From assembly GCA_014377915.1 (NCBI GenBank), contig JACMOT010000449.1, positions 1-7,739 of the forward strand: DNA of 7,739 bases, written 5' to 3'. Under the pieces are notes generated by a model. The model saw only the letters and a program-made list of their open reading frames with translations, ran no database searches and had not been told where the DNA came from. Positions 1-6,657 of this stretch are shown here, piece after piece; position 1 is the stretch's first letter; each line of letters starts with the position of its first letter. The translations under genes were made by a program, and so were the position numbers. This stretch comes from Tardiphaga sp. (lineage in GTDB: Bacteria; Pseudomonadota; Alphaproteobacteria; Rhizobiales; Xanthobacteraceae).

Positions 1-200
1 CGGTGGTGTCGGAGACGCTCGGCGCCAATGCCGGGCTGGGCTATCTGATCGCGCTGGAAGGCTCCTCATTCCGCATGGCCAATGTCTATGCCGCCCTGCT
101 TCTGCTCGCTTTCGAAGGTGTCCTGATGTACGCGGTGTTTGCCTGGATCGAGCAGCATTTCACCAAATGGGCGTTCCGCTCGCAGATGAATGTCGCTTGA
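1..200 (+). CDS. ABC transporter permease, NitT/TauT (SsuC/TauC) type, C-terminal fragment
   Basis: This is the last 65 or so residues of an inner-membrane permease; the 5' part lies outside the window. The stretch SETLGANAGLGYLI, followed by a hydrophobic segment (VYAALLLLAFEGVLMYAVF) and a short basic tail ending near KWAFR, is the usual C-terminus of binding-protein-dependent permeases for nitrate, taurine, alkanesulfonate or thiamine-precursor-like substrates. Such permeases pair with an ATPase and a periplasmic binding protein, presumably encoded upstream. The substrate cannot be read from this fragment. The frame is open from the first bases to a TGA at 198-200. No U-rich terminator follows; a palindromic repeat begins 11 bases after the stop. 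Family assignment is fairly secure; substrate is unknown. Confidence 0.75.
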   Translation, partial: VVSETLGANAGLGYLIALEGSSFRMANVYAALLLLAFEGVLMYAVFAWIEQHFTKWAFRSQMNVA

Positions 201-211
201 TTTCTTGGTCT

Positions 212-275
212 CGCCCCGCCCGTTGCGAAGAGAGGTCGGCTGGCGAAGCGGAGCGAGCCGGTCGGGTGAGGGGCG
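212..275. repeat. Palindromic intergenic repeat of the 'gagaggtcgg...cgggtgagggg' type
   Basis: An imperfect palindrome has outer arms CGCCCC (212-217) and GGGGCG (270-275) and an inner stem CGGCT (237-241) with AGCCG (256-260) around a 'ggcgaagcggagcg' centre. The phrases 'gagaggtcgg' and 'cgggtgagggg' are typical of short palindromic elements scattered between genes in Bradyrhizobium-like genomes; that is recalled knowledge, not a search result. It lies just after the permease stop and could fold in the permease mRNA 3' end. Its right edge coincides with the point where the hydrolase homology on the minus strand stops. Confidence 0.5.
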
Positions 276-556
276 GTCGGATAGGTCGCGGCCAGCGCGT
301 TAAAATCCACGTCGACGTCCGGGGTGCGGGCAGCAAGGTAGACCAGCGCCGTGACCTTGGGATCGATGCCGGCCTCGGTAATCACCATGCCGACATCGGA
401 ATGGCCGACCAGCACAACCGGACCATCCTGCGCGGCCAGCACACGCTGGGTCGCGGCAACGTCGTCGGCCAGTGAAGTCAGTGGATTCTGCACCGCGGTG
501 ACGTTGACCCCCCGCGCCTGAAGCAGCGGGATCATCTCCGACCAGCGCGCAATCCG
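266..556 (-). pseudogene. Alpha/beta hydrolase remnant, truncated at both ends
   Basis: Read on the minus strand, about 95 residues resemble the middle of small alpha/beta hydrolases of the RsbQ/EstC-like type. Recognisable parts are 'RWSEMIPLLQARGVNVTAVQNP', 'SLADDVAATQRVLAAQDGP', the nucleophile elbow VLVGHSDVGMVITEAG (serine in GHSxxG) and 'PKVTALVYLAARTPD'. The N-terminal strand with the oxyanion-hole HG motif is missing: an in-frame stop lies a few codons before RWSE. Everything after about 'ALAATYPT' is unrelated, so the catalytic Asp and His are absent. The minus frame stays open to 86, but only by running through the repeat and antisense to the permease gene. The elbow reads GHSDVG where GHSYGG or GHSWGG is usual. 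It is a decaying gene, not a functional enzyme. Confidence 0.7.
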
Positions 557-580
557 TCAAGGTTACCCGGCACCGTGGCA

Positions 581-609
581 TTGGTGCGGTTCACTGTTTG
601 CGGTATATA
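581..609 (+). promoter_or_regulatory. Candidate sigma70-type promoter for the histidine kinase
   Basis: TTGGTG (581-586) and TATATA (604-609) are separated by 17 bases. Matches to TTGACA and TATAAT are 3/6 and 4/6. It sits in the only gap between the hydrolase remnant and the kinase. A transcript starting near 616-618 would exclude the TTG at 598 and support the GTG start at 634. Judged by eye only. Confidence 0.35.
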
Positions 610-633
610 TCTGCCACAAATCAGGCAGGGACC

Positions 634-2787
634 GTGAAGACCGAGCAACAGAATTCCCTCAGGGTGCTGCGCTGGATGATGGCCGCCTCGTTGGCCTTTC
701 CGCTGGCGCTGTTTGTGTATGCCGCTTCGGCGTCATGGGTCACCACGCTGGACATCGCCGACCGCGAAATCGAACGCACCGTCGATGTCGCCCACGAACA
801 CGCCCTGAAAGTGTTCGAAACCATCGATCGCAGTCTCTCGGAAATCAACGAGATGGTGCGGGGCAAGTCCGACGCCCAGATCAAGGCGGAGGAACAGCCG
901 CTTTATGTCCGGCTCAAACAGCTGGCCGAGGCGCTGCCGCAGGTGAAATCCGCCTGGGTATTCGACGCCCGGGGCCATGCGCTGGCCAACAGCATGATGC
1001 TGTCGGCACCCACCATCGACTTCAGCGACCGTGATTATTTCCAGGCCCATCTCGGCGGCGACAAGGACATCGGGACCTTTATCGGCAGATCGCTGCTGCC
1101 GCGCCCACCCTATCAGGGCGCTCCGTTCTTCAGCGTCAGTCGCCGCCGCGAGTCCGCCGCCGGCAGCTTTGCGGGCGTGATCCAGGCCTCTGTGCTGCCG
1201 GAATATTTTGCCGATTTCTACGCCCGGATCGGCCGCGATCCCGGTAGTTTTTTCGCGCTGGGACTGGTCGATGGATCGGTGCTGGTGCGCTACCCGGCGC
1301 AGGACGGTGCGACGCCCGCCGATCCCGGTCCCGTTGGTGAAACGATCGCGCGTTCGGGCGACGGCCTGATCACGGTGATGTCGCCCGGCGATGGCATCGA
1401 GCGCCGGCTCGGCTATCGGCAACTGGCCGGCTACCCGATCTACGTGGCGGCCGGGCTGGAGACATCGGCGATCCGCGCGCGCTGGCTCACCACTATCGGA
1501 CAACATCTTGTCTTCGGCATTCCCGCCACGGCATTATTGTTTTTGCTGCTGCTGATGGCGTTGCGCCGCACCCGGACACTCAATATCGAGGCGACGAAGC
1601 GACGCGAGGCGGAAGACGCGTTGAAACATGGCCAGCGGCTGGAGGCACTCGGCCAGTTGACCGGCGGCGTCGCCCACGACTTCAACAATCTGCTGACGGT
1701 GATCCGCTCCTCCGTCGACCTGCTGCAGCGGCCGGATCTCGCGCCGGAGCGCCAGGCGCGCTATGTCGCGGCGATCTCGGACACCGTCAACCGCGCCGCC
1801 AAGCTGACCGCGCAACTGCTGGCCTTTGCGCGGCGGCAGACCCTCAAGCCGGAAGTTTTCGACGTCGGCCAGTGTGTCCGCTCGGTCAGCGACATCGTCG
1901 GGACGCTGACGGGGTCGCTGGTCGAGATCGTGATCGAATTGCCTGACGATCCGCTGTTCATCGATGCCGACGTCGGCCAGTTCGAGACCGCGCTGATCAA
2001 TATTGCCGTCAATGCCCGCGACGCCATGAAAGGCGAAGGTCGACTTACGATTAGCGTGCGCGCCGCGGATGATTTGCCCGATGTCAAACAGCCCAGCCGG
2101 GCCCGTGGCTTCGTCGCGGTATCGGTCAGTGACACCGGGATCGGTATTCCCGCCGACCAGTTCGAGCACATCTTCGAGCCGTTCTTCACCACCAAGGAGG
2201 TCGGGCAGGGTACCGGCCTCGGTTTGAGCCAGGTGTTCGGCTTCGCCAAGCAATCCGGCGGCGAGTTGGTGGTCGAAAGCACGGTGGGCCACGGTAGTAC
2301 CTTCACGCTATATTTGCCGCGGGTGCCAGGCGAGAACGTGGCCAAGGTGGCGGCGGCGAATGACGATGCGGTCGTCGATGGCCATGGCATGTCGGTGCTG
2401 GTGGTCGAGGACAACCGCGACGTCGGCCAATTCGCGGTCGATGCGCTGGGCGAACTCGGCTACGCGACGGTGCTGAAGTGCAACGCCACGGACGCGCTTG
2501 CCGAACTGTCGCGCCACGCGGCGCGCTACGCGGTGGTGTTCTCCGACGTGGTGATGCCGGGGATGACCGGTATCGAAATGGCGCAGGAAATCCGAAAACA
2601 CCATGCCGACCTGCCGGTCGTGCTTACCTCAGGCTACAGCCACGTGCTGGCGCAGAACGGCACCTTCGGATTCGAACTGCTGCAGAAGCCCTATTCGATC
2701 GAGCAGTTGTCGCGGGTGCTGAGCAAGGTCGGGCGCTGGCGGCGGGGGCGGCGGGACATTGAACTCGAACCCCGACCGTCATCCTGA
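634..2787 (+). CDS. Membrane-bound hybrid sensor histidine kinase with Cache-like sensor and receiver domain
   Basis: The product (717 aa) is a hybrid two-component kinase of the inner membrane. Transmembrane helix 1 spans about residues 13-35. A periplasmic Cache/PDC-like domain fills about 36-275, with 'VKSAWVFDARGHALANS' and 'FSDRDYF' as typical landmarks. Transmembrane helix 2 is at about 292-310. The HisKA H-box GGVAHDFNNLL carries the phosphoacceptor His348. The ATPase domain shows an N-box (INIAVNARDAM), DTGIGIP near 500, FEPFFTTK and GTGLGLS near 526. The C-terminal receiver (about 586-699) has VVEDN, phospho-acceptor Asp638 in FSDVVMPG, Thr665 and Lys685, so all catalytic residues are present. 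I chose GTG at 634 because AGGCAGGG lies just upstream; the frame extends to a TTG at 598 with no clear ribosome site. No cognate regulator is adjacent, and the ligand is unknown. The stop is 98 bases before the ABC gene. Confidence 0.9.
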   Translation: MKTEQQNSLRVLRWMMAASLAFPLALFVYAASASWVTTLDIADREIERTVDVAHEHALKVFETIDRSLSEINEMVRGKSDAQIKAEEQPLYVRLKQLAEALPQVKSAWVFDARGHALANSMMLSAPTIDFSDRDYFQAHLGGDKDIGTFIGRSLLPRPPYQGAPFFSVSRRRESAAGSFAGVIQASVLPEYFADFYARIGRDPGSFFALGLVDGSVLVRYPAQDGATPADPGPVGETIARSGDGLITVMSPGDGIERRLGYRQLAGYPIYVAAGLETSAIRARWLTTIGQHLVFGIPATALLFLLLLMALRRTRTLNIEATKRREAEDALKHGQRLEALGQLTGGVAHDFNNLLTVIRSSVDLLQRPDLAPERQARYVAAISDTVNRAAKLTAQLLAFARRQTLKPEVFDVGQCVRSVSDIVGTLTGSLVEIVIELPDDPLFIDADVGQFETALINIAVNARDAMKGEGRLTISVRAADDLPDVKQPSRARGFVAVSVSDTGIGIPADQFEHIFEPFFTTKEVGQGTGLGLSQVFGFAKQSGGELVVESTVGHGSTFTLYLPRVPGENVAKVAAANDDAVVDGHGMSVLVVEDNRDVGQFAVDALGELGYATVLKCNATDALAELSRHAARYAVVFSDVVMPGMTGIEMAQEIRKHHADLPVVLTSGYSHVLAQNGTFGFELLQKPYSIEQLSRVLSKVGRWRRGRRDIELEPRPSS

Positions 2788-2852
2788 ATCCGATGACTCC
2801 GCGGCCGGTCAACCGATTTCCCGAGGCTATGAAACGCCGCTGGGAACCCGAT

Positions 2853-2877
2853 GGAACCTTCTGAAATTACTGGCGTT
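2853..2877 (+). promoter_or_regulatory. EcfG-type general stress response promoter before the ABC transporter gene
   Basis: GGAAC at 2853-2857 and CGTT at 2874-2877 are separated by 16 bases, which fits the alphaproteobacterial EcfG consensus GGAAC-N16/17-CGTT. It lies in the 98-base gap after the kinase gene. The -10 element ends only 8 bases before the ATG at 2886, so a transcript from it would have almost no leader. Either the mRNA is near-leaderless, translation starts further in, or the match is by chance. Confidence 0.5.
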
Positions 2878-2885
2878 ATGGCGGC

Positions 2886-4829
2886 ATGAATAAATCCGCC
2901 GTTGACGAATCCGCCGCCGTTCGAGCCCCCATTGTCGAGGTCGTCGCCGAGACGGGCCAGCATATTGAGCCGCCGCCACCGGAAGTGGTCGAACCTGACC
3001 CGGAGCTATCCCCCGCGGAAGCCGAGCAGGCGCGGAAAGACTATCTGCTGACGCGGTTCTGGATCAGCGCCAAGGGATTCTGGGGCAACGACGGCGACAG
3101 GCTCGCCTGGGCATTCTCGATCGGGCTGCTGCTGCTGATCGTGACCAATATCGGCTTCCAATACGGCATCAACGTCTGGAATCGGGCGATCTTCGATGCC
3201 ATCGAGAAGCGCGATGCCGCCAGTGTCTGGCATCTCACCGGCGTGTTCTTTCCCCTCGCCATCGGGAGCGTGCTGCTCGGCGTCGGCCAGGTCAATGTGC
3301 GAATGTGGCTGCAGCGCCGCTGGCGGGCCTGGCTGACCAATGCCGTAGTGTCGCGCTGGCTCACCAGCGGACGCTACTATCAACTCAATCTGGTCGGCGG
3401 CGATCACCAGAACCCGGAATACCGCATTGCCGAGGATCTGCGTATCGCCACCGACTCGCCGGTCGATTTCGTCGCCGGCGTGGTCTCGGCATTCCTGTCG
3501 GCAACGACCTTCATCGTGGTGCTGTGGACCATTGGCGGTGCGCTGACGCTGAGCTATGGCGCGAGCGTCGTCACGATCCCGGGCTTCCTGGTGATTGCCG
3601 CGGTGCTCTACGCCGGGATCGCGTCGGGCTCGATCATGACCATCGGCCGCGCCTTCGTGCAGACCTCCGAGGACAAGAACCAGGCGGAGGCGGAGTACCG
3701 TTACGCCCTGACGCGGGTGCGCGAAAATGGCGAGAGCATCGCGCTGCTCGGCGGCGAGGAGGAAGAGCGCGCCGGCATCGACAAGACCTTTGCCAATGTG
3801 CTGCGGCATTGGGCGCGGCTGGCCGGCCAGCACATGCGCACCACGCTGGTGTCGCAGGGCTCAAGCCTGATCGCGCCTGTCGTCCCGTTGCTGTTGTGCG
3901 CGCCCAAATTTCTTGATGGCAGCATGTCGCTCGGACAGGTGATGCAGGCAGCCTCCGCCTTCACCATCGTGCAGGCGGCGTTCGGCTGGCTGGTCGACAA
4001 TTATCCAAGGCTTGCGGACTGGAATGCCTGCGCGCGGCGTATCGCTTCCCTGATGATGTCGCTCGACGGGCTGGAGCGCGCCGAGCGAGGCGATGCCATT
4101 GGCCGCATCCAGCGTGGCGTAACCAGCGGTGACACCATGCTCAGCCTGCATGATTTGTCGGTGACGCTGGATGACGGCACCGCCGTGGTCGGCGAGGCCG
4201 AGGTTGCGATCGTGGCCGGCGAGCGGCTGCTGGTCGCCGGTGAATCCGGTACCGGCAAGAGCACGCTGGTGCGCGCGATCGCCGGGTTGTGGCCATGGGG
4301 CGGCGGCAGCGTCAATTTCCACGCCGATCGCCGCTTGTTCATGCTGCCGCAGAAACCCTACGTGCCCTCCGGCACCCTGCGCCGCGCCGCGGCCTATCCG
4401 GCGGCGGCGGAGGACTGGAGCGTGGAGGAGATCGGCGAGGCGCTCGACAAGGTCGGACTCGGCCATCTCAAGGAAAAGATCGAGGAAGACGCGCCGTGGG
4501 ACCAGACACTGTCGGGCGGCGAGAAGCAACGGCTCGCCTTTGCCCGATTGTTCCTGCACCATCCCGATATCAACGTGCTCGACGTGGCCACCTCGGCGCT
4601 CGATGCCAAAAGCTAGGACAAGATGATGGAGTTGCTGACGCAGCAGCTACCCGATGCCACCGTGGTCAGCGTCGCGCATCGCGCCGAGCTGGAAGCCTTC
4701 CACAGCCGCAAGATCGTGCTGGAACGCCGCAAGGGCGGCGCCAAGCTGGTCAGCGACATCAAGCTGGTCCCGCGCAAGGGCAAGCGCAAGCTGCTGGGGC
4801 GTTTTTTGCGTGGCCGGCAAGCAGTATAA
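2886..4829 (+). pseudogene. BacA/YddA-type ABC transporter (membrane domain fused to ATPase), broken by an in-frame amber stop
   Basis: The frame encodes 576 aa, meets TAG at 4614-4616, then continues in the same frame for 70 codons to TAA at 4827-4829; the intact protein would be 647 aa. Residues about 75-380 are an SbmA/BacA-like membrane domain with 'QYGINVWNRAIFDAIEKRD', 'QRRWRAWLTNAVVSRWL' and 'NPEYRIAEDLRIATD'. The ATPase domain has Walker A GESGTGKST (452-460), Q-loop LPQKPY, signature LSGGEKQR (542-549) and Walker B INVLD (562-566). Val567 occupies the catalytic Glu position of LDEATSALD. The post-stop part supplies the H-loop (VSVAHRAE, His598 counting the stop as 577), so the truncated product lacks the switch histidine. 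Relatives move peptides or lipid-like substrates across the inner membrane; rhizobial BacA-like (BclA) transporters have this domain order. The start at 2886 has only a weak ribosome site, so the true start is uncertain. Family is secure; loss of function is inferred. Confidence 0.8.
4614..4616 (+). other. In-frame amber codon interrupting the ABC ATPase domain
   Basis: The codons read GCC AAA AGC TAG GAC AAG ATG ATG GAG. Relatives typically read '...LDPKSQDKLMELL' here, so TAG most likely replaced CAG (Gln) by one C-to-T change. Homology resumes with no frame shift directly after the stop. Ten codons upstream, GTG at 4584-4586 gives Val where GAG (the catalytic Glu) is expected. Confidence 0.7.
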
Positions 4830-4830
4830 A
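4802..4830 (+). promoter_or_regulatory. Weak candidate promoter for the YcgG-DUF1989 operon
   Basis: TATAAA at 4825-4830 is a good -10 hexamer and overlaps the TAA of the broken transporter frame. The -35 position 17 bases upstream is only a T-run (4802-4807). Transcription would begin near 4837, upstream of both possible starts of the next gene. No EcfG motif was found here. Support is weak. Confidence 0.25.
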
Positions 4831-4908
4831 TGCTGCGCTATATTTGCGGCACAGCGGCACTAAATCCGAATGAGCCAGTTGAAGCGCACCTGCAACGAGG
4901 TGCTTTCA

Positions 4909-5583
4909 ATGGTTGTCGATGAGAGTTTGCGTATCGCGGATTCGTTCCGAGATTTGATCGCGTCTGCCCCTTTCCCCTGCGTCGGCGCCAAGTCGGCTCT
5001 GGCGAAGGGACAAATGAACGTGATCGTCGCCCGCGACATCCGCTCGAACTGGGACGATCGCCGTATCTATGATGGGATTTCGGAAATCGTAAAGAAGTAT
5101 CGCGCCGATCGCGCGCTGTTCCAGAGTTTCGCGGTGATCTTCGAGACGCCGGATAATCTCGACGAAACCACCTTCGAACATTTTCTGTGGAAGCGTGCCG
5201 AATCGCTGTCCAACAAGGATGCATGGCTCGGCCGCGAATATGATCGCCGCGTCAGCAGCGATCCCGGTGATCCACATTTTTCGCTGAGTTTCGAAGGCGA
5301 AGCCTTTTTCATCGTCGGCATGCATCCGCGGGCCAGCCGGCCGGCGCGGCGGTTCGAGCGGCCCGTGCTGGTGTTCAACCTGCACGACCAGTTCGAGCAG
5401 CTGCGCGAACAGGGCAAGTACGATAGGCTCCGTGCCACGATCATGAGCCGCGACGTGGCGATCTCCGGGTCGGAAAACCCGATGTTGGCGCGGCACGGCA
5501 CTATTTCGGAAGCCCGCCAGTATTCCGGCCGGCCTGTTGGTCATGACTGGCAGTGCCCATTCAATCCCGTGGAGAGATCATGA
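4909..5583 (+). CDS. YqcI/YcgG family protein (GntA-like haem-dependent N-hydroxylase family)
   Basis: The product (224 aa) is a soluble protein of the YqcI/YcgG family. Landmarks are PFPCVGAK (21-28), 'SFAVIFETPDNLDETTFEHFLW' near 73-94, GMHPRASRPARRF (137-149), VFNLHDQFEQLR (155-166), 'NPMLARHGTISEARQYSGR' and the C-terminal DWQCPF. The family covers the whole length, so it looks complete. One characterised member, GntA of the guanitoxin pathway, is a haem-dependent enzyme that N-hydroxylates a guanidine group; applying that chemistry here is inference. I chose ATG 4909 because GAGGTG (4897-4902) sits just before it; ATG 4870 would add 13 residues but has no visible ribosome site. The TGA at 5581-5583 overlaps the next start as ATGA, indicating translational coupling to the DUF1989 gene. 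Family assignment is strong; substrate is unknown. Confidence 0.85.
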   Translation: MVVDESLRIADSFRDLIASAPFPCVGAKSALAKGQMNVIVARDIRSNWDDRRIYDGISEIVKKYRADRALFQSFAVIFETPDNLDETTFEHFLWKRAESLSNKDAWLGREYDRRVSSDPGDPHFSLSFEGEAFFIVGMHPRASRPARRFERPVLVFNLHDQFEQLREQGKYDRLRATIMSRDVAISGSENPMLARHGTISEARQYSGRPVGHDWQCPFNPVERS

Positions 5584-6164
5584 CCGTGCAGACGATCGAA
5601 CCGCGCTCCGGCACAGGCTTCACTCTGAACAAGGGGCAGCGCCTGACCGTGATCGACCCGCAAGGCGAGCAGGTCGCGGATCTCGTCGCCTTCGATCTGG
5701 CCGACAGGCGCGAGGTGATCTCTTCCGGCCGCAGCCTCGACTACGCCAGCAAGCTCTATCTCACCACCGGCGATCCGATCTATTCGAACCGCAGCAATGT
5801 GATGCTGCGGATCGTCGAGGACACTGTCGGTCGCCACGACTTCCTGCTGACGCCATGCTCGCGCGACACCTTTCGCATCATCTATGGCGATGAGCACCCG
5901 CATCGCGGCTGTTTCGGCAATCTCGAACACGCGCTGGCACCTTATGGCATCGAGCCCGACCAGATCCCGGTGGCGTTCAATTGCTTCATGAATGTCGTGC
6001 TTGACCCCAGGGACTGGTCGATGAAGGTTGATCCGCCGCTCAGCAAGGCTGGTGATCACATCAGCTTCTTGGCCGAAACCGATCTGCTGATCGGGCTGAC
6101 GGCCTGTTCGGCGCTGCAGTCAAACAATTACGCGTTCAAGCCGATCCACTACCGGATCGATTGA
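5580..6164 (+). CDS. DUF1989 protein (urea carboxylase-associated / carboxyguanidine deiminase-like family)
   Basis: The product (194 aa) is a single DUF1989 domain. Visible features are 'QVADLVAFDLADRRE' (31-45), 'TTGDPIYSNRSNVML' (62-76), TPCSRDTF (91-98), HPHRGCFGNL (106-115), 'FNCFMNVVLD' (133-142) and ACSALQSNN (175-183). Cys93, Cys111, Cys135 and Cys176 fall in strongly patterned segments. The family includes the urea carboxylase/allophanate hydrolase-associated proteins, two of which (CgdA and CgdB) together form carboxyguanidine deiminase. Here there is one copy and no urea carboxylase gene in the window, so it need not share that substrate. The start at 5580 is well supported: GGAGAG at 5571-5576 is 3 bases upstream, and ATG overlaps the previous TGA by four bases. 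The frame extends to an ATG at 5553 that lacks this support. Role inferred: hydrolysis or deimination in a short nitrogen-metabolism operon. Confidence 0.85.
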   Translation: MTVQTIEPRSGTGFTLNKGQRLTVIDPQGEQVADLVAFDLADRREVISSGRSLDYASKLYLTTGDPIYSNRSNVMLRIVEDTVGRHDFLLTPCSRDTFRIIYGDEHPHRGCFGNLEHALAPYGIEPDQIPVAFNCFMNVVLDPRDWSMKVDPPLSKAGDHISFLAETDLLIGLTACSALQSNNYAFKPIHYRID

Positions 6165-6539
6165 TCACTTCAGCGCCGGCAGCACGAGGATCGCGATATT
6201 GATGAACAGCCCGCCGGCATAGGTGGCCGAGCGCAGGCTCGGCCGGTCGACGATGTAGAGATATGAATAAGCGATACGGAAGGCGATATAGAGCAGCGCC
6301 AGGATGTTCAGCGTAGAACTCGCGGCGCCGAAGCTCAGCGCGGCGACCACCGCCACGGCGAAGAACGGAAAATTTTCATATGCGTTCTGGTGCGCGGCGT
6401 AGGCGCGGCGCCTGGCACCGGTCAACTGTTCGGCGCTGTCACGTGGCGTATGATTGTCGCGTGAGCCTGATTTGGCATAGGCGATGAGCCCCAGTGGCAA
6501 AAGGGCGGCAAGCAGAATGCACCAATAGGCGATCGGCAT
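6165..6539 (-). CDS. MAPEG family membrane protein
   Basis: The product (124 aa) is a small inner-membrane protein with four predicted helices at about 4-22, 57-75, 76-96 and 103-121. The segment 'AYAAHQNAYENFPFFAVAV' (46-64) is the MAPEG landmark (AHxNxxENFPxF), followed by 'AFRIAYSYLYIVDRPSLRS'. Length and topology fit bacterial MAPEG proteins, whose eukaryotic relatives include microsomal glutathione transferases and eicosanoid enzymes; the reaction of this bacterial type is generally unknown. The ATG at 6537-6539 was chosen because GAGGGAG (complement of 6546-6552) lies 6 bases upstream; the frame extends to 6794, but that part is antisense to the PPOX gene. It is convergent with the DUF1989 gene, the two stop codons abutting in TGATCA, and divergent from the PPOX operon across 118 bases. 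Confidence 0.85.
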   Translation of the reverse strand: MPIAYWCILLAALLPLGLIAYAKSGSRDNHTPRDSAEQLTGARRRAYAAHQNAYENFPFFAVAVVAALSFGAASSTLNILALLYIAFRIAYSYLYIVDRPSLRSATYAGGLFINIAILVLPALK

Positions 6540-6561
6540 GTGAAACTCCCTCGAAAATCCG

Positions 6562-6590
6562 GTGATGCGGGGTTCCAGCGTCGCTGTCAA
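6562..6590 (-). promoter_or_regulatory. Candidate sigma70-type promoter for the MAPEG gene
   Basis: On the minus strand, a perfect TTGACA (complement of 6585-6590) is followed after 17 bases by CATCAC (complement of 6562-6567), a weak -10. Initiation near 6555 would leave a short leader holding the GAGGGAG ribosome site. It lies next to the oppositely directed EcfG-like promoter, so the two could influence each other. Confidence 0.35.
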
Positions 6591-6602
6591 ACGGATCTTC
6601 GG

Positions 6603-6627
6603 GGAACCTCGAAGGTGCCGCAACGTT
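6603..6627 (+). promoter_or_regulatory. EcfG-type general stress response promoter before the PPOX gene
   Basis: GGAAC at 6603-6607 and CGTT at 6624-6627 are separated by 16 bases, a full match to the GGAAC-N16/17-CGTT consensus recognised by EcfG sigma factors in alphaproteobacteria. Expected initiation near 6634-6637 gives a leader of about 20-25 bases that includes the AGGAGA ribosome site at 6645-6650. Geometry and the stress-related gene downstream make this the better of the two EcfG candidates in the window. Confidence 0.7.
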
Positions 6628-6657
6628 AGTGCGGACAACACCACAGGAGAGAACCAA

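Noticed and set aside
86..535. A 149-aa minus-strand frame as an intact hydrolase gene
   Set aside because: Only residues 1 to about 88 resemble the family. The rest is antisense to the repeat and the permease gene, and both ends of the domain are missing.
733..1506. A 257-aa minus-strand frame inside the kinase gene
   Set aside because: It is antisense to a well-supported Cache domain, has no recognisable domain, and is of the kind expected by chance in GC-rich DNA.
1534..2414. Long minus-strand frames opposite the kinase core
   Set aside because: The plus strand encodes all kinase motifs in order; the opposite frames show no family features.
2843..2847. A first GGAAC ten bases before the EcfG candidate
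   Set aside because: No CGTT lies 16 or 17 bases downstream of it.
3006..3833. A 275-aa minus-strand frame opposite the transporter membrane domain
   Set aside because: It is rich in His, Gln, Asp and Arg, has no domain, and lies opposite clear BacA-like sequence.
4289..4873. A 194-aa plus-strand frame overlapping the end of the transporter
   Set aside because: It is a shifted frame of the ATPase domain; the correct frame carries Walker A, signature and H-loop motifs on both sides of the amber codon.
4870..4908. ATG at 4870 as the start of the YcgG-family gene
   Set aside because: No ribosome site precedes it, whereas GAGGTG lies well placed before ATG 4909. It remains possible, but is less supported.
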